Positions 41,923 to 51,028 of a stretch of DNA of 64,000 bases are shown piece by piece; position 1 is the stretch's first letter, and each line of letters opens with the position of its first letter. This DNA comes from Duganella sp. Root1480D1. GTDB taxonomy: Bacteria > Pseudomonadota > Gammaproteobacteria > Burkholderiales > Burkholderiaceae_D. The notes under the pieces were generated by a model that was not told where the DNA came from, ran no database searches, and worked only from the letters and a program-made list of their open reading frames with translations. The stretch spans positions 1 through 64,000 of the forward strand of contig NZ_LMFZ01000012.1 in NCBI RefSeq assembly GCF_001427305.1, read 5' to 3'. A program made the position numbers and the translations under genes.

Positions 41923-42708
41923 TTATGCGCCGCTCGCAGCTTTCTCAAGCTTGCTACGGCTATAGACGCGACATTCGTTTTTCTTCCATCGGCCTTCGCA
42001 GACACGAATACGGCAGCGGGCGGCATCCTGCTTGCCTTGCTTGCTGCATTGGTCGAGCGCCTTCGACAAGGGCAAGCGGGCATTTGCCGAAGTATCGTAC
42101 TTGGCATGTGCAACGAGGGCTGCCAGGAGCTGGACGTCATTCTCTTCTTCCGCCGATGACGGCACGGCTTCCTGTCCGGATTCCTTGGCAGGCTTTTCCT
42201 TCACAGGCTTGCGCACGGTCTTGGACACCGCAGGCTTGGCCGCGCCCGGCGTGCCGCTTTCCAGCATCTGCTTGAGAGATTCCTTCGGCTTGGCCGCGAC
42301 AGCCGGCGGAGATTCGTCGATGATGGCCGCCACTTCCGATGTTGGCGCGGTCAAAGCCGCGAGTGGATTGTCAGGCGTTTGTGCGGGTGGCGCCTCTACT
42401 GCACTGACGGCAGTTGGTGCGGCGGCAGGTGCAGCGACTGGAGCTGGAGCTGGTGCCGGCGCCCGCGCCGCGACCAGTGCTTCTGCAGCAGGTTCGCTGT
42501 CGCCGAAGGACATGAACGCCAAGGCGATGGCGACAACCAGCACACTCGCGCCGCCGGCAATCCACAGGTGTTTGCGGCGCGGCGCCTCAGCAGCCGGCGG
42601 TTCGAACGCCGCCGGGGCTGCTGGTTGATTCTCTAGAGCATTTTGTTGCTCAGCCGAAAGCAGGCTTGGACGGCCTGCCGGTTTCCGGGTTTCGTTGCTT
42701 GATGACAA
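41923..42708 (-). CDS. Single-pass membrane protein, unknown, next to the T6SS cluster
   Basis: A 261-residue protein. A short cytoplasmic N-terminus precedes one membrane segment (HLWIAGGASVLVVAIALAFM), a long Ala/Pro-rich stretch and a C-terminal helical domain with four clustered Cys (QCSKQGKQDAARCRIRVCEGRWKKNECRV split over two helices). TTG 42708 is the likely start: AGGAGT lies six bases upstream, whereas the in-frame ATG 42735 has no ribosome site. It is divergent from the TagX-like gene. No family is recognised, and a T6SS link is suggested only by position. Confidence 0.65.
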   Translation of the reverse strand: MSSSNETRKPAGRPSLLSAEQQNALENQPAAPAAFEPPAAEAPRRKHLWIAGGASVLVVAIALAFMSFGDSEPAAEALVAARAPAPAPAPVAAPAAAPTAVSAVEAPPAQTPDNPLAALTAPTSEVAAIIDESPPAVAAKPKESLKQMLESGTPGAAKPAVSKTVRKPVKEKPAKESGQEAVPSSAEEENDVQLLAALVAHAKYDTSANARLPLSKALDQCSKQGKQDAARCRIRVCEGRWKKNECRVYSRSKLEKAASGA

Positions 42709-42759
42709 TGGATTACTCCTGGCAAAGGTTATCATTAATATACTTTATCCATGGAAAAA

Positions 42760-42808
42760 GGTGCGCACTCTAGGGCAGAGCGCCTTTAATTGGGGTGCGC
42801 ACGATTGA
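42760..42808. promoter_or_regulatory. Repeated GGTGCGCAC in the divergent region before the tagX operon
   Basis: GGTGCGCAC occurs at 42760-42768 and 42794-42802 (34 bases apart, containing the palindrome GTGCGCAC). The second copy extends into GCGCACGATTGA (42797-42808), a 12-mer repeated at 61428-61439 upstream of tssK. This is a candidate shared operator; no clear -35/-10 pair was assigned. Confidence 0.4.
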
Positions 42809-42929
42809 AATCCAGGCAAAAGCGGATTATCAGAACTTCAAGATATACTTTCCCGCAAATAACTTATTGCTAAGGCGACACACGCCCGCGATGTTATCAA
42901 ATTGGTAATTTAGATTCCAGAGGTCAATT

Positions 42930-43769
42930 GTGGTGTTCGTTGCCGTCGTGCTGTATTTCCTGCTGGCTTGCGCGCTGAGCTGGATGGTCCTGTTCCCTGC
43001 CGGGCGGGCCTATGTCTCGCGCCGCCTGGAGCTGGTGGGCAGCCGATTCCAGCGCAGCGTGCAGAATTTCGCGCGCCGCGGCGGCGCACAGGCTGGCGCA
43101 CTGGGATCGGAATCGGCCATGGCCGTGCGCCAGGGCGGCAATTTCCTGCGTGAGCACAAATGGACCGCGATTGCAGCGCTGGTGATCATGCTGCTGCCGG
43201 CGGGCGTGGCGTGGATGGCAAGCAGCCGCACCATGGTTGGCGGCTTCGATGCACCGGTACGCGAAGCGAACCAGCAAGTTTCGGAGCTGCTGCAGGGCGA
43301 GCAGCTTGTGCCGCCTCCAGCCTTGCCGCCGGTGCTGTTCATGACGCCTGAGGTGGAAGTCGTGCGTCCTAACCTGGTATCGGCAAGCCGCGACTGGGCC
43401 TTGCTGGACAAGGAATATTCGCAGCGCTTGCTGCAGGCGTTCCGCATCATGAAGGAGCGCCATGGTTATGACATGGCCATCCTGGAAGGCTACCGCAGCC
43501 CCGAGCGCCAGGATGCGCTGGCGGCACAGGGCAGCAACGTGACCAATGCCAAAGCCTTCCAAAGCTGGCACCAATATGGCCTGGCCGCCGACTGCGCCTT
43601 CCTGCGCGACGGCAAGCTGGTGATTTCGGAGCGCGACCCTTGGGCCATGCGCGGTTACCAGTTGTTTGGTGAAGTGGCGGAGAGCCTGGGGCTGACCTGG
43701 GGCGGCCGCTGGAAGATGATGGATTTCGGCCACACCGAGTTGCGTGTGGACGGCGTGAGAAAGAAATAG
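42930..43769 (+). CDS. M15 peptidase, TagX-like T6SS accessory
   Basis: A 279-residue inner-membrane protein with two N-terminal membrane segments (VVLYFLLACALSWMVLFPA and WTAIAALVIMLLPAGVAWM) and a periplasmic M15 (VanY/CwlK-like) peptidase domain. The zinc site is H214 and D221 in WHQYGLAADC, with H268 in DFGHTEL. In Acinetobacter, the M15 peptidase TagX cleaves peptidoglycan so that the T6SS can be assembled, and this protein has the same layout and operon position. The start is GTG 42930 (a second GTG follows at 42933). First gene of the PAAR-TssM-TagF-TssA operon. An effector role is less likely given the anchor. Confidence 0.82.
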   Translation: MVFVAVVLYFLLACALSWMVLFPAGRAYVSRRLELVGSRFQRSVQNFARRGGAQAGALGSESAMAVRQGGNFLREHKWTAIAALVIMLLPAGVAWMASSRTMVGGFDAPVREANQQVSELLQGEQLVPPPALPPVLFMTPEVEVVRPNLVSASRDWALLDKEYSQRLLQAFRIMKERHGYDMAILEGYRSPERQDALAAQGSNVTNAKAFQSWHQYGLAADCAFLRDGKLVISERDPWAMRGYQLFGEVAESLGLTWGGRWKMMDFGHTELRVDGVRKK

Positions 43770-43778
43770 GAGTAGGAA

Positions 43779-44042
43779 ATGCCTGGAGCACTGATCCTTT
43801 TAGGCGATAAGACGACACATAAGGGCACCGTGGTCGAAGCATCGCAGCAGAGCGATAGCGGCGGCAAGCCGATCGCCTGCCTGGGCCACAAGGTGTCCTG
43901 CCCTGTGCATGGCGATACCACCATCACCAGTGGCGACCAGACCCTGGTCGTGGATGGCAAGCCGGTGGCGCGCCATGGCGACAAGACCAGTTGCGGCGCT
44001 ACGCTGATCGCTGGACAGCAGAACACGATGGACGCAGTGTGA
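43779..44042 (+). CDS. PAAR domain T6SS spike-tip protein
   Basis: An 87-residue protein consisting of one PAAR domain (GDKTTHKGTVVEASQQS, PIACLGHKVSCPVHGDTTI, DGKPVARHGDKTSCGATLI). PAAR proteins cap the VgrG trimer with a zinc-stabilised point. There is no toxin extension. It has a good AGGAG ribosome site nine bases after the TagX-like gene. Confidence 0.93.
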   Translation: MPGALILLGDKTTHKGTVVEASQQSDSGGKPIACLGHKVSCPVHGDTTITSGDQTLVVDGKPVARHGDKTSCGATLIAGQQNTMDAV

Positions 44043-44049
44043 GGCAGGC

Positions 44050-45441
44050 ATGCAGAATTGGATGAAACGCAGCTTGCTGGTGGTCGGGGTATTCGGACTT
44101 TGCTGGATTGGAGCGATTTGGTACTGGCGCAGCACCACGCGTATGCCCGACACGGGCGACCTGGCGCTGGCCATGCTGGTCATGCCGTTGACGCTTATCA
44201 TGGGCTTTGTTCTGGCACGCAAGACCTTTGCCGGGTCGGATGCGGCGAGGGCGCAGGCGCCGGCCGGCCCGGAACTCAAGCCGGGCCAAGGCTCGCAAGG
44301 CGCAGCCGAGGCAGGCGGTTCGGCAGCCGCGCCCGATGCGGCCGCACCGTGGATGCAGTTCGCTGTTGCCGGCACCGCGCTGCGCATGGCACACGGCGAT
44401 TCGCCGGCCGAACTGGCTGCCGCCTTTGCCGAAGGAGAGGCACGCCTGGACCTCGATCCTGAGCTCACGGACTTGCAAGGCTTCCCGCTTCTCGCAGGCC
44501 GCGTAGCGGACATTGCCCTCGGCCCGCTGGAAGAGTGGCTTTCCACCTTGCAGCCGGCTCCGCGCACGCCGTCCGCACAACACTTGCGCGCCATGGCGCT
44601 TGGCGGCGATATCGCGGCCAGCCTGGCTGAACGCGCCGCAGAAGGCGGCAGCGAAAGCGTGCTGCAACTGCTTCCCCTGCTGCCACAGGACTGGCCAGCT
44701 ACCACGCAGGTATTGACTACACGCTGGCTGGAACATTCAGTCATCGAAGCGGGCTGGCCACAGGAACGCCTGGTGGTTCGCCAACCCGCTGCGGCAGCCC
44801 ATGCATCCTCGACTTCCATGCCGCCGGCTCCTGCGACGCCGCTTGCCGCTCTGCGCGCGGTGTCGGCCCAGGCTGCGGGCGCCAACGCACCGGCATTCAA
44901 CCTGCTGCTGGCCTGCGGCTCCGATATCGATGCCGACGCCATTGAACACCTGGCAGTCAACGGCAAGCTGTATGGTCCGCGCAATCCAAATGGCCGCATG
45001 CCGGCAGAAGGCGCGGCCGGCATCTTGCTGCAGTTGTCGAAAGATGCTGGCGACGAAATGCGCCTGCTGGCATTGCACGCAAAGGAAAATGCCACCTTGC
45101 GCGAACTGGCCGAGGAAGTCCTGGTCCAGGCCAATGGCGAACAACCAGCTTATGTAGCCGCCGATACCGATCACCGCGCTGCCCTGATGTCGGACCTGAT
45201 GCAATGCGTCGAAGCCGCCGTCCCAGGGCTGGACGCCAACACTTCGCTGGCCTGCGTCGGCGCAGCCTGCGGCCACACCGGTGCAGTGGGCACCCTGGCC
45301 GCCATTGCGCTGGCCCACGAGCAGGCAGCGGACAGCAGCGGCTTCGCGCTCGCGCTGGCCAACAGCGACCCAACCCAACGTTACGCCTTGCTGGTCGGCC
45401 CGCTTCCGGCCCCGGCAAGTAAAGCGCCATCCCTTAGCTAA
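44050..45441 (+). CDS. Membrane protein of unknown function in the T6SS operon
   Basis: A 463-residue protein with two N-terminal membrane segments (SLLVVGVFGLCWIGAIWYW and LALAMLVMPLTLIMGFVLA) and about 390 soluble residues that are Ala/Leu-rich. I recognise no domain or catalytic motif. It lies between PAAR and tssM, eight bases after the former and 17 before the latter, so it is part of the core operon. It may be a lineage-specific component of the T6SS membrane complex. Its membrane topology would place the large domain in the cytoplasm if both termini are inside. Confidence 0.75.
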   Translation: MQNWMKRSLLVVGVFGLCWIGAIWYWRSTTRMPDTGDLALAMLVMPLTLIMGFVLARKTFAGSDAARAQAPAGPELKPGQGSQGAAEAGGSAAAPDAAAPWMQFAVAGTALRMAHGDSPAELAAAFAEGEARLDLDPELTDLQGFPLLAGRVADIALGPLEEWLSTLQPAPRTPSAQHLRAMALGGDIAASLAERAAEGGSESVLQLLPLLPQDWPATTQVLTTRWLEHSVIEAGWPQERLVVRQPAAAAHASSTSMPPAPATPLAALRAVSAQAAGANAPAFNLLLACGSDIDADAIEHLAVNGKLYGPRNPNGRMPAEGAAGILLQLSKDAGDEMRLLALHAKENATLRELAEEVLVQANGEQPAYVAADTDHRAALMSDLMQCVEAAVPGLDANTSLACVGAACGHTGAVGTLAAIALAHEQAADSSGFALALANSDPTQRYALLVGPLPAPASKAPSLS

Positions 45442-45458
45442 CCTTGCAAGAGTAAAAA

Positions 45459-48400
45459 ATGATGCACAGAATCCGGGAAATCCTGACCTCGCGCACCGCC
45501 TTCCTGATCTACGGCTGGCTTGCCTTCGCGGCATTCCTGCTGGTGGCGGCGGTACTGCTGGAATTGCCATACACCCTGGCCTTCGCCGTGCTGGCAGCCG
45601 CCCTGCTGCTTGGCATAATGGTCTGGTCATGGCGCCGTTATCGCGCGCGCCGTGCCGCCAACCAGTTGGGCAGCATGCTGGAACAGCAGGCTGTTACCAC
45701 GCCAGCCAAGGCCGATCCGGCGCCGCGCCACGAAACGGAAGCCCTGCGCAAGCGCATGCTCGATGCGATCCAGACCATCAAGACCTCCAAGCTCGGCCTG
45801 CGCTCCGGCAGTGCCGCGCTGTACGAGCTGCCCTGGTACATGATCATTGGTAACCCGGCTGCCGGCAAGAGCACGGCGATTGCCAACTCCGGCCTGCAAT
45901 TCCCGCTGGCCGGCAGCCGCATCGTGCAGGGCGTGGGCGGCACCCGTAACTGCGACTGGTTCTTCACCACCGACGGCATCCTGCTCGATACCGCCGGCCG
46001 CTACGCGGTCAACGATGAAGACCGCGCCGAGTGGTTCGGCTTCCTTGGCCTGCTCAAGAAATACCGCAAGAAAGCACCGATCAACGGCATCATCATCGCC
46101 GTCAGCATCGCCGAACTGACCGGCAAGCGTCCTGAATTTGCGATCGAACTGGCCAAGAACCTGCGCCAGCGCGTGCAGGAACTGACCGAAAAACTGGAAG
46201 TGCATGCGCCGGTCTACATCGTCTTCACCAAGGCCGACCTGATCAACGGCTTCACCGACTTCTTCCACGATGCCGAAATCGGTGAGCGCGACCGCGTCTG
46301 GGGCGCCACCCTGCCCTACCACAAGAACCAGCCGAACGAAGACCTGCTGCGCCAGTTCGACGCACGCTTCGACGAGTTGTACGAAGGCCTGAAGGAAATG
46401 AGCCTGGCCAATATGGCCTTGCAATGGCGCGAGCGCCTGCCTTCCGGCGTCTTCACTTTCCCGCTGGAGTTCAACTCGGTCAAGGCGCCGCTGCGCACCT
46501 TCATTGCTACCCTGTTCGAAGAAAATCCATTCCAGTTCAAGCCTGTGTTCCGCGGCTTCTACTTCACCAGCGCGCTGCAGGAAGGCGAAGGCGTTTCCGC
46601 CACCTCGCACCGCGTGGCGCAGCGTTTCGACCTGAGCCTGCAACGCGAAGAGCACCACGGCAGCGAACAGCAGCATGGCTACTTCCTGCTCAAATTGTTC
46701 CGCAACGTGATCTTTGCGGACAAGAACCTGGTGGCGCAGTACGCCAGCCCGGCCAAGGTGCGCATGCGTTACGCGGCCTTCTTCGGCGCGGTCGCGTTGA
46801 GCGGCCTGCTGCTGGGCGGCTGGAGCTGGTCTTACATGGGCAACCGCACCCTGGTGGCCAATGTGCAGGCCGACCTGGATAAGGCAGTCAAGCTGCAGAA
46901 ACAGCGCCCTGACCTGGCGGCACGCCTGGAAGCGCTGGAAATCCTGCAAGACCGTATCGAACAACTGGACCGCTTCCGCGACAACCGTCCGCTATCCGTC
47001 AGCCTGGGCCTTTACCAGGGTGCGTACCTGGAACGCAAGCTGCGCGAGGAATACTTTGCCGGCGTGCGCGAGGTGATGCTGAAGCCTGTCGGCCAATCGC
47101 TGGAAACCTTCCTCGGCGAAGTCAACGCCAATGCGGAGCGGCTGCAGCCGCTGGTGCGCAACGCCGCAGCAACCCCGGCCGCCGCAGCGGCAGGGGCGGC
47201 ATCCGCGCAAGCCGCAACGCCGGCGCCGGCCGTCGCACAAACCGGGCCGCAGCAGTTCAAGGACGCTTCGCCGGAAAATGTGGAAGACGCCTACAACGCG
47301 CTGAAAACCTACCTGATGCTGGGCGATAAATCGCGCGCCGAAGCCAGCCACCTGAACGACCAGCTGACCCGCTTCTGGCGCGTATGGCTGGAATCGAACC
47401 GCGGCGCCATGCCGCGCGAGCAGATGATCCGCAGCGCGGAACGCCTGATCGCCTTCTACCTGTCCGAGATCAACGATCCGTCCTGGCCGAGCGTTGAAAA
47501 CCGCCTGACCCTGGTCGATCAGTCGCGCAACACCCTGCGCGGCGTAGTACGCGGCATGCCGGCGCGCGAGCGTGTGTACGCCGACGTCAAGGCCCGTGCA
47601 GCGACCCGCTTCCCGTCCATGACCGTAGCGCGCATCGTGGGCGACCAGGACCGCGAACTGGTCCTGGGCAGCTACTCGATTTCCGGCGCCTACACCCGCG
47701 CGGCATGGGAAGGTTATGTGCGCGACGCCTTCAAGGAAGCAGCCAACCACGAACTGCAAAGCGCCGACTGGGTGCTGAAAACCGCAGCCAAGGACGACCT
47801 GACGCTGGAAGGCAGCCCGGAGCAGATCCAGAAAGCCCTGGTCGACCTGTACAAGAACGACTATGCCAAGGAATGGCAGAAGTTCCTGCAAGGCGTGGCA
47901 ATCAAGGACCTGAACGGCTTTGAAGCAGCAGCGACGGCGATGAACCGCCTGGGCGATCCGCAAACCTCGCCGCTTTCCAAGTTGATTAACACCGTGTACC
48001 AGGAAACCTCGTGGGACAACCCTTCCCTGCTGGATAGCGGCATGCAGCGCGCCAAGCGCGGCATCGGCGACTGGTTCCGCGAAACCATCCTGCGCCAGAA
48101 GCCTTCGCAAGTGAACATCAACCTGCCGGCAAATCCGCAAGGCCAGCCAGGCGCACCGCTGCCGCTGGGCCCTGTCGGCAAGGAATTCTCCGGCGTGGCG
48201 CAACTGGTGGTGGTCAAGGACAACAACGCTTCGCTGATGCGTGGCTATATGGACAACCTGGGCAAGCTGCGCGCCCGCTTCAACCAGATTCGCAACCAGG
48301 GCGACCCCGGCCCCGGCGCCAAGCAGCTCATGCAGCAGACGCTTGATGGCAGCGGTTCCGAACTGGCCGACGCTTTGAAATACGTCGACGAGCAAATGCT

Positions 48401-49289
48401 GGTCAGCATGAATGATCCGCAAAAACAGGCTATCCGCCCGTTGCTGGTGCGTCCGCTGATGCAGACCTTCGCTGTGATCGTGCAGCCGACCGAAGCCGAA
48501 ATCAACAAGGTATGGACGGCGCAAGTGCTGGAGCCGTTCCGCCGCGACCTGCAAACCAAGTACCCGTTTGCGACCGAATCGAAGCTGGAAGCAAGCAATG
48601 CCGAAATCGGCCAGGTGTTCGGTCCTGACGGCGCCGTGGCGAAGTTCTTCAACACCACCGTCGGCCCGCTGGTGGTGCGACGCGGCGACTCGCTGAGCGC
48701 CAAGACCTGGGCCAATATGGGCATTACCCTGTCGCCTGCCGTCGCTACCGCCTTCCCGGGCTGGATCGCTCCGCTCAGCGCGAACGGCGTCGCCAACCAG
48801 GCCGCCAGCAGCGAAGAAGCGCAAACCCGCTTCGAACTGCAAACCGTGGCCGTGACCGGCGTCAGCGAATACACCATCGAAATCGATGGCCAGTCGGTAC
48901 GCTGGAAAGGCCAGCAGCAGCCGTGGGTGGCGATGGTATGGCCTAACCCGCAAGGCGTTCCTGGTTCGCGCATTACCGCTTTCACGCCGGATGGCAGGAA
49001 AGTGACTGTCCTGGAAGAGAATGGTCACTTCGGCCTGAAAAAGATGATCGATGCGGCGCAGCGCAAGCGCCGTCCGGACGGCAGCTTTGAGTTGAACTGG
49101 ACCAGTGGCGGCGTGACCGTGGCGGCCAACCTGCGCCTGCTGCCTTCCGCACCTGCGCCGGTGGCAGCACCGGCACAGGCCAGCCAGGGCTTCCGCAAGC
49201 TGCGCCTGCCTGACACCGTGGTCGGCGGCCCGGCGCCAGCAGGCGCCGCCGGCGAACCAGCGATTGCAGCGGCGGGAGGTGCGCAATGA
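45459..49289 (+). CDS. tssM: T6SS membrane subunit TssM (IcmF)
   Basis: A 1276-residue inner-membrane protein. Two N-terminal membrane segments lie at about residues 14-55, then the cytoplasmic GTPase-like domain with an intact Walker A GNPAAGKS (131-138) and the DTAGRYAVNDED motif. A third membrane segment (MRYAAFFGAVALSGLLLGGWSW) precedes the large periplasmic IcmF-related and DUF1215 regions. TssM spans from the cytoplasm to the outer-membrane side and with TssL forms the docking complex. Full length. ATG 45462 is an alternative start. Its stop overlaps tagF by four bases. Confidence 0.97.
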   Translation: MMHRIREILTSRTAFLIYGWLAFAAFLLVAAVLLELPYTLAFAVLAAALLLGIMVWSWRRYRARRAANQLGSMLEQQAVTTPAKADPAPRHETEALRKRMLDAIQTIKTSKLGLRSGSAALYELPWYMIIGNPAAGKSTAIANSGLQFPLAGSRIVQGVGGTRNCDWFFTTDGILLDTAGRYAVNDEDRAEWFGFLGLLKKYRKKAPINGIIIAVSIAELTGKRPEFAIELAKNLRQRVQELTEKLEVHAPVYIVFTKADLINGFTDFFHDAEIGERDRVWGATLPYHKNQPNEDLLRQFDARFDELYEGLKEMSLANMALQWRERLPSGVFTFPLEFNSVKAPLRTFIATLFEENPFQFKPVFRGFYFTSALQEGEGVSATSHRVAQRFDLSLQREEHHGSEQQHGYFLLKLFRNVIFADKNLVAQYASPAKVRMRYAAFFGAVALSGLLLGGWSWSYMGNRTLVANVQADLDKAVKLQKQRPDLAARLEALEILQDRIEQLDRFRDNRPLSVSLGLYQGAYLERKLREEYFAGVREVMLKPVGQSLETFLGEVNANAERLQPLVRNAAATPAAAAAGAASAQAATPAPAVAQTGPQQFKDASPENVEDAYNALKTYLMLGDKSRAEASHLNDQLTRFWRVWLESNRGAMPREQMIRSAERLIAFYLSEINDPSWPSVENRLTLVDQSRNTLRGVVRGMPARERVYADVKARAATRFPSMTVARIVGDQDRELVLGSYSISGAYTRAAWEGYVRDAFKEAANHELQSADWVLKTAAKDDLTLEGSPEQIQKALVDLYKNDYAKEWQKFLQGVAIKDLNGFEAAATAMNRLGDPQTSPLSKLINTVYQETSWDNPSLLDSGMQRAKRGIGDWFRETILRQKPSQVNINLPANPQGQPGAPLPLGPVGKEFSGVAQLVVVKDNNASLMRGYMDNLGKLRARFNQIRNQGDPGPGAKQLMQQTLDGSGSELADALKYVDEQMLVSMNDPQKQAIRPLLVRPLMQTFAVIVQPTEAEINKVWTAQVLEPFRRDLQTKYPFATESKLEASNAEIGQVFGPDGAVAKFFNTTVGPLVVRRGDSLSAKTWANMGITLSPAVATAFPGWIAPLSANGVANQAASSEEAQTRFELQTVAVTGVSEYTIEIDGQSVRWKGQQQPWVAMVWPNPQGVPGSRITAFTPDGRKVTVLEENGHFGLKKMIDAAQRKRRPDGSFELNWTSGGVTVAANLRLLPSAPAPVAAPAQASQGFRKLRLPDTVVGGPAPAGAAGEPAIAAAGGAQ

Positions 49290-50263
49290 GTCGCGCTGCC
49301 GCTATCGGTTACTTCGGCAAGATTCCGAGCCGCGCTGACTTTGTAAAAGGCGGCAGCGATCCGAAAGTCCTGCAGATGATGGATGACTGGATGGCCCGCT
49401 CGATGGACATGCTGAGCACCGACGCGCGCTGGAAGCTGACCTACGACGCGGTGCAGCCGCTGCACTTCGCCCTGTTCGGGCCGCGCCGCCGCGCCGCGAT
49501 CGCTGGCCATATTGCGGCCAGCAGCGACCAATCGAGCCGCCGCTTCCCTTTCCTGATGGCCGGCAGCATCGACGTCGACGAACCGTCGGCCTTTGCCGCC
49601 AACAGCCCGCTGGTGCTGACGCGCCTGTGGAACCGCCTGGAAAACCTGAGCGGCGGCGTCTTGTCTGCCGAAGATGCGGCCGCGCCGCTGCAGGCCCTGA
49701 ACGGCAACACCGTGGAACTGGATACCCGTGCCAGCGCCTACGATGCGGCGTTTGCCGACTTCCTTGAGCTGCAAACTGTCGGTGGCCTGGACGCCATGCT
49801 GGCGCAGGCCGGCTTTACCGGCAGCGTGCGCCAGGTGCTACTGGCGCTGGGCATCCTGCTGCAGCCGGTGATGGCCAGCAGCTCGAGCCGCCTGGAAAAG
49901 AGCCTGGTGCTGCCGCTGCCGACCGACCCGATGTACCGCTACCTGGTGGCGGCGTTCTGGATGCACGTGGTCACGCCATTCCTGGCACGCGCCGACTTCG
50001 AGCTGTCGCTGTTCGTCACGCGCCTGGAAGCCAAGCCGGTGCTGGTGCTTGGCTTCAGCGGCGCTTCGCCGCAAACCCTGCTGGGCATCATGGACCCGCA
50101 AGTCGGCGAAGGCCACCACATCGCCTTCGACGACGTCGATTGGGTCGAGGACCAGGTCAATGAAGATTATGCGATACAAAAGGTATCGGCCTACCTCGCC
50201 AATCCCGGACTTTCCCTGAAATCTGCGCACGACTCGCTGCGTACTTCCTTTATTGGAAACTGA
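49286..50263 (+). CDS. tagF: T6SS-associated regulator TagF
   Basis: A 325-residue protein with the TagF (DUF2094) start (AIGYFGKIPSRADFVKGGSD, then WMARSM and FALFGP...RFPFLM). TagF represses T6SS firing after translation in Pseudomonas, partly by binding Fha. No Fha, PpkA or PppA is in this window, so it would act by a different partner here. ATGA overlap with tssM. Confidence 0.92.
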   Translation: MSRAAAIGYFGKIPSRADFVKGGSDPKVLQMMDDWMARSMDMLSTDARWKLTYDAVQPLHFALFGPRRRAAIAGHIAASSDQSSRRFPFLMAGSIDVDEPSAFAANSPLVLTRLWNRLENLSGGVLSAEDAAAPLQALNGNTVELDTRASAYDAAFADFLELQTVGGLDAMLAQAGFTGSVRQVLLALGILLQPVMASSSSRLEKSLVLPLPTDPMYRYLVAAFWMHVVTPFLARADFELSLFVTRLEAKPVLVLGFSGASPQTLLGIMDPQVGEGHHIAFDDVDWVEDQVNEDYAIQKVSAYLANPGLSLKSAHDSLRTSFIGN

Positions 50264-50264
50264 T

Positions 50265-51014
50265 ATGCGTTACCTTCCCCTCCTCCTGCTGTGCGCCGCC
50301 TTTGCGGTGCAGGCGCAAGTACCCGGCCAGGTTGTCGCCAGCGGCACCGTGGCCGATGAAGCCAGCAAGACCGCCCTGCTGGCCAAGCTGCGCGAAGTCT
50401 ACGGCGCCGACAAGGTGCTGGACCAGATCACCATCGGCCAGGTCACCACGCCGGCCAACTGGAGCGATTACGTGCAGAAGCTGATCACGCCGGACCTGAA
50501 ACAGGTCAGCAAAGGCCAGCTCAAGATCGACGGCACCACGGTCAGCGTGCGCGGCGAAGTCGCCAATGAAGCGCAGCGCCAGCGCATTGCCAGCGATTTT
50601 GCCACCCGCCTGAACCCTACCTACACTGTCACCAACGGCCTGCGCGTGTCGGCGGCCGACCAGGGTGTGCTGGACCGCACGCTGGCCAACCGCATCGTCG
50701 AATTCGAAAGCGGCCAGGCCGTGCTGACGCCAACCGGCAAGGTCATCCTCGACGAAATGGGTGCCGCCATGCTGAAATTGAAGGGCCAGAAGGTGGAAAT
50801 CATCGGCCATACCGACAATGTCGGCCTGCGCACCAGCAACCAGAACCTGTCGCAGGCGCGCGCCGAAGCGGTGCGCAACTACTTGGCCGGCAAGGGCATT
50901 CCGGCCGAAACCCTGGTCGCATCCGGCTCCGGCCCGGATCGTCCGATCGCCAGCAACGACACGGTGGAAGGCCGCGCGCGCAACCGCCGGATTGAATTCC
51001 GCATGGCGCAGTAA
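50265..51014 (+). CDS. OmpA family protein of the T6SS operon (TagN-like)
   Basis: A 249-residue exported protein. A signal peptide (LPLLLLCAAFAVQAQ) is followed by a BON-like domain (about residues 35-120) and a C-terminal OmpA peptidoglycan-binding domain (IVEFESGQAVLTPTGKVIL, GHTDNVGLRTSNQNLSQARAEAVRNYL, GRARNRRIEF). No lipobox Cys is seen. OmpA-like partners anchor T6SS membrane complexes to peptidoglycan. ATG 50265 begins one base after the tagF stop. Confidence 0.9.
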   Translation: MRYLPLLLLCAAFAVQAQVPGQVVASGTVADEASKTALLAKLREVYGADKVLDQITIGQVTTPANWSDYVQKLITPDLKQVSKGQLKIDGTTVSVRGEVANEAQRQRIASDFATRLNPTYTVTNGLRVSAADQGVLDRTLANRIVEFESGQAVLTPTGKVILDEMGAAMLKLKGQKVEIIGHTDNVGLRTSNQNLSQARAEAVRNYLAGKGIPAETLVASGSGPDRPIASNDTVEGRARNRRIEFRMAQ

Positions 51015-51028
51015 CCGAGGAGATATCC

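Noticed and set aside
46992..49286. Open frame of 764 codons on the minus strand inside tssM
   Set aside because: Antisense shadow. tssM is full length and motif-complete on the other strand.
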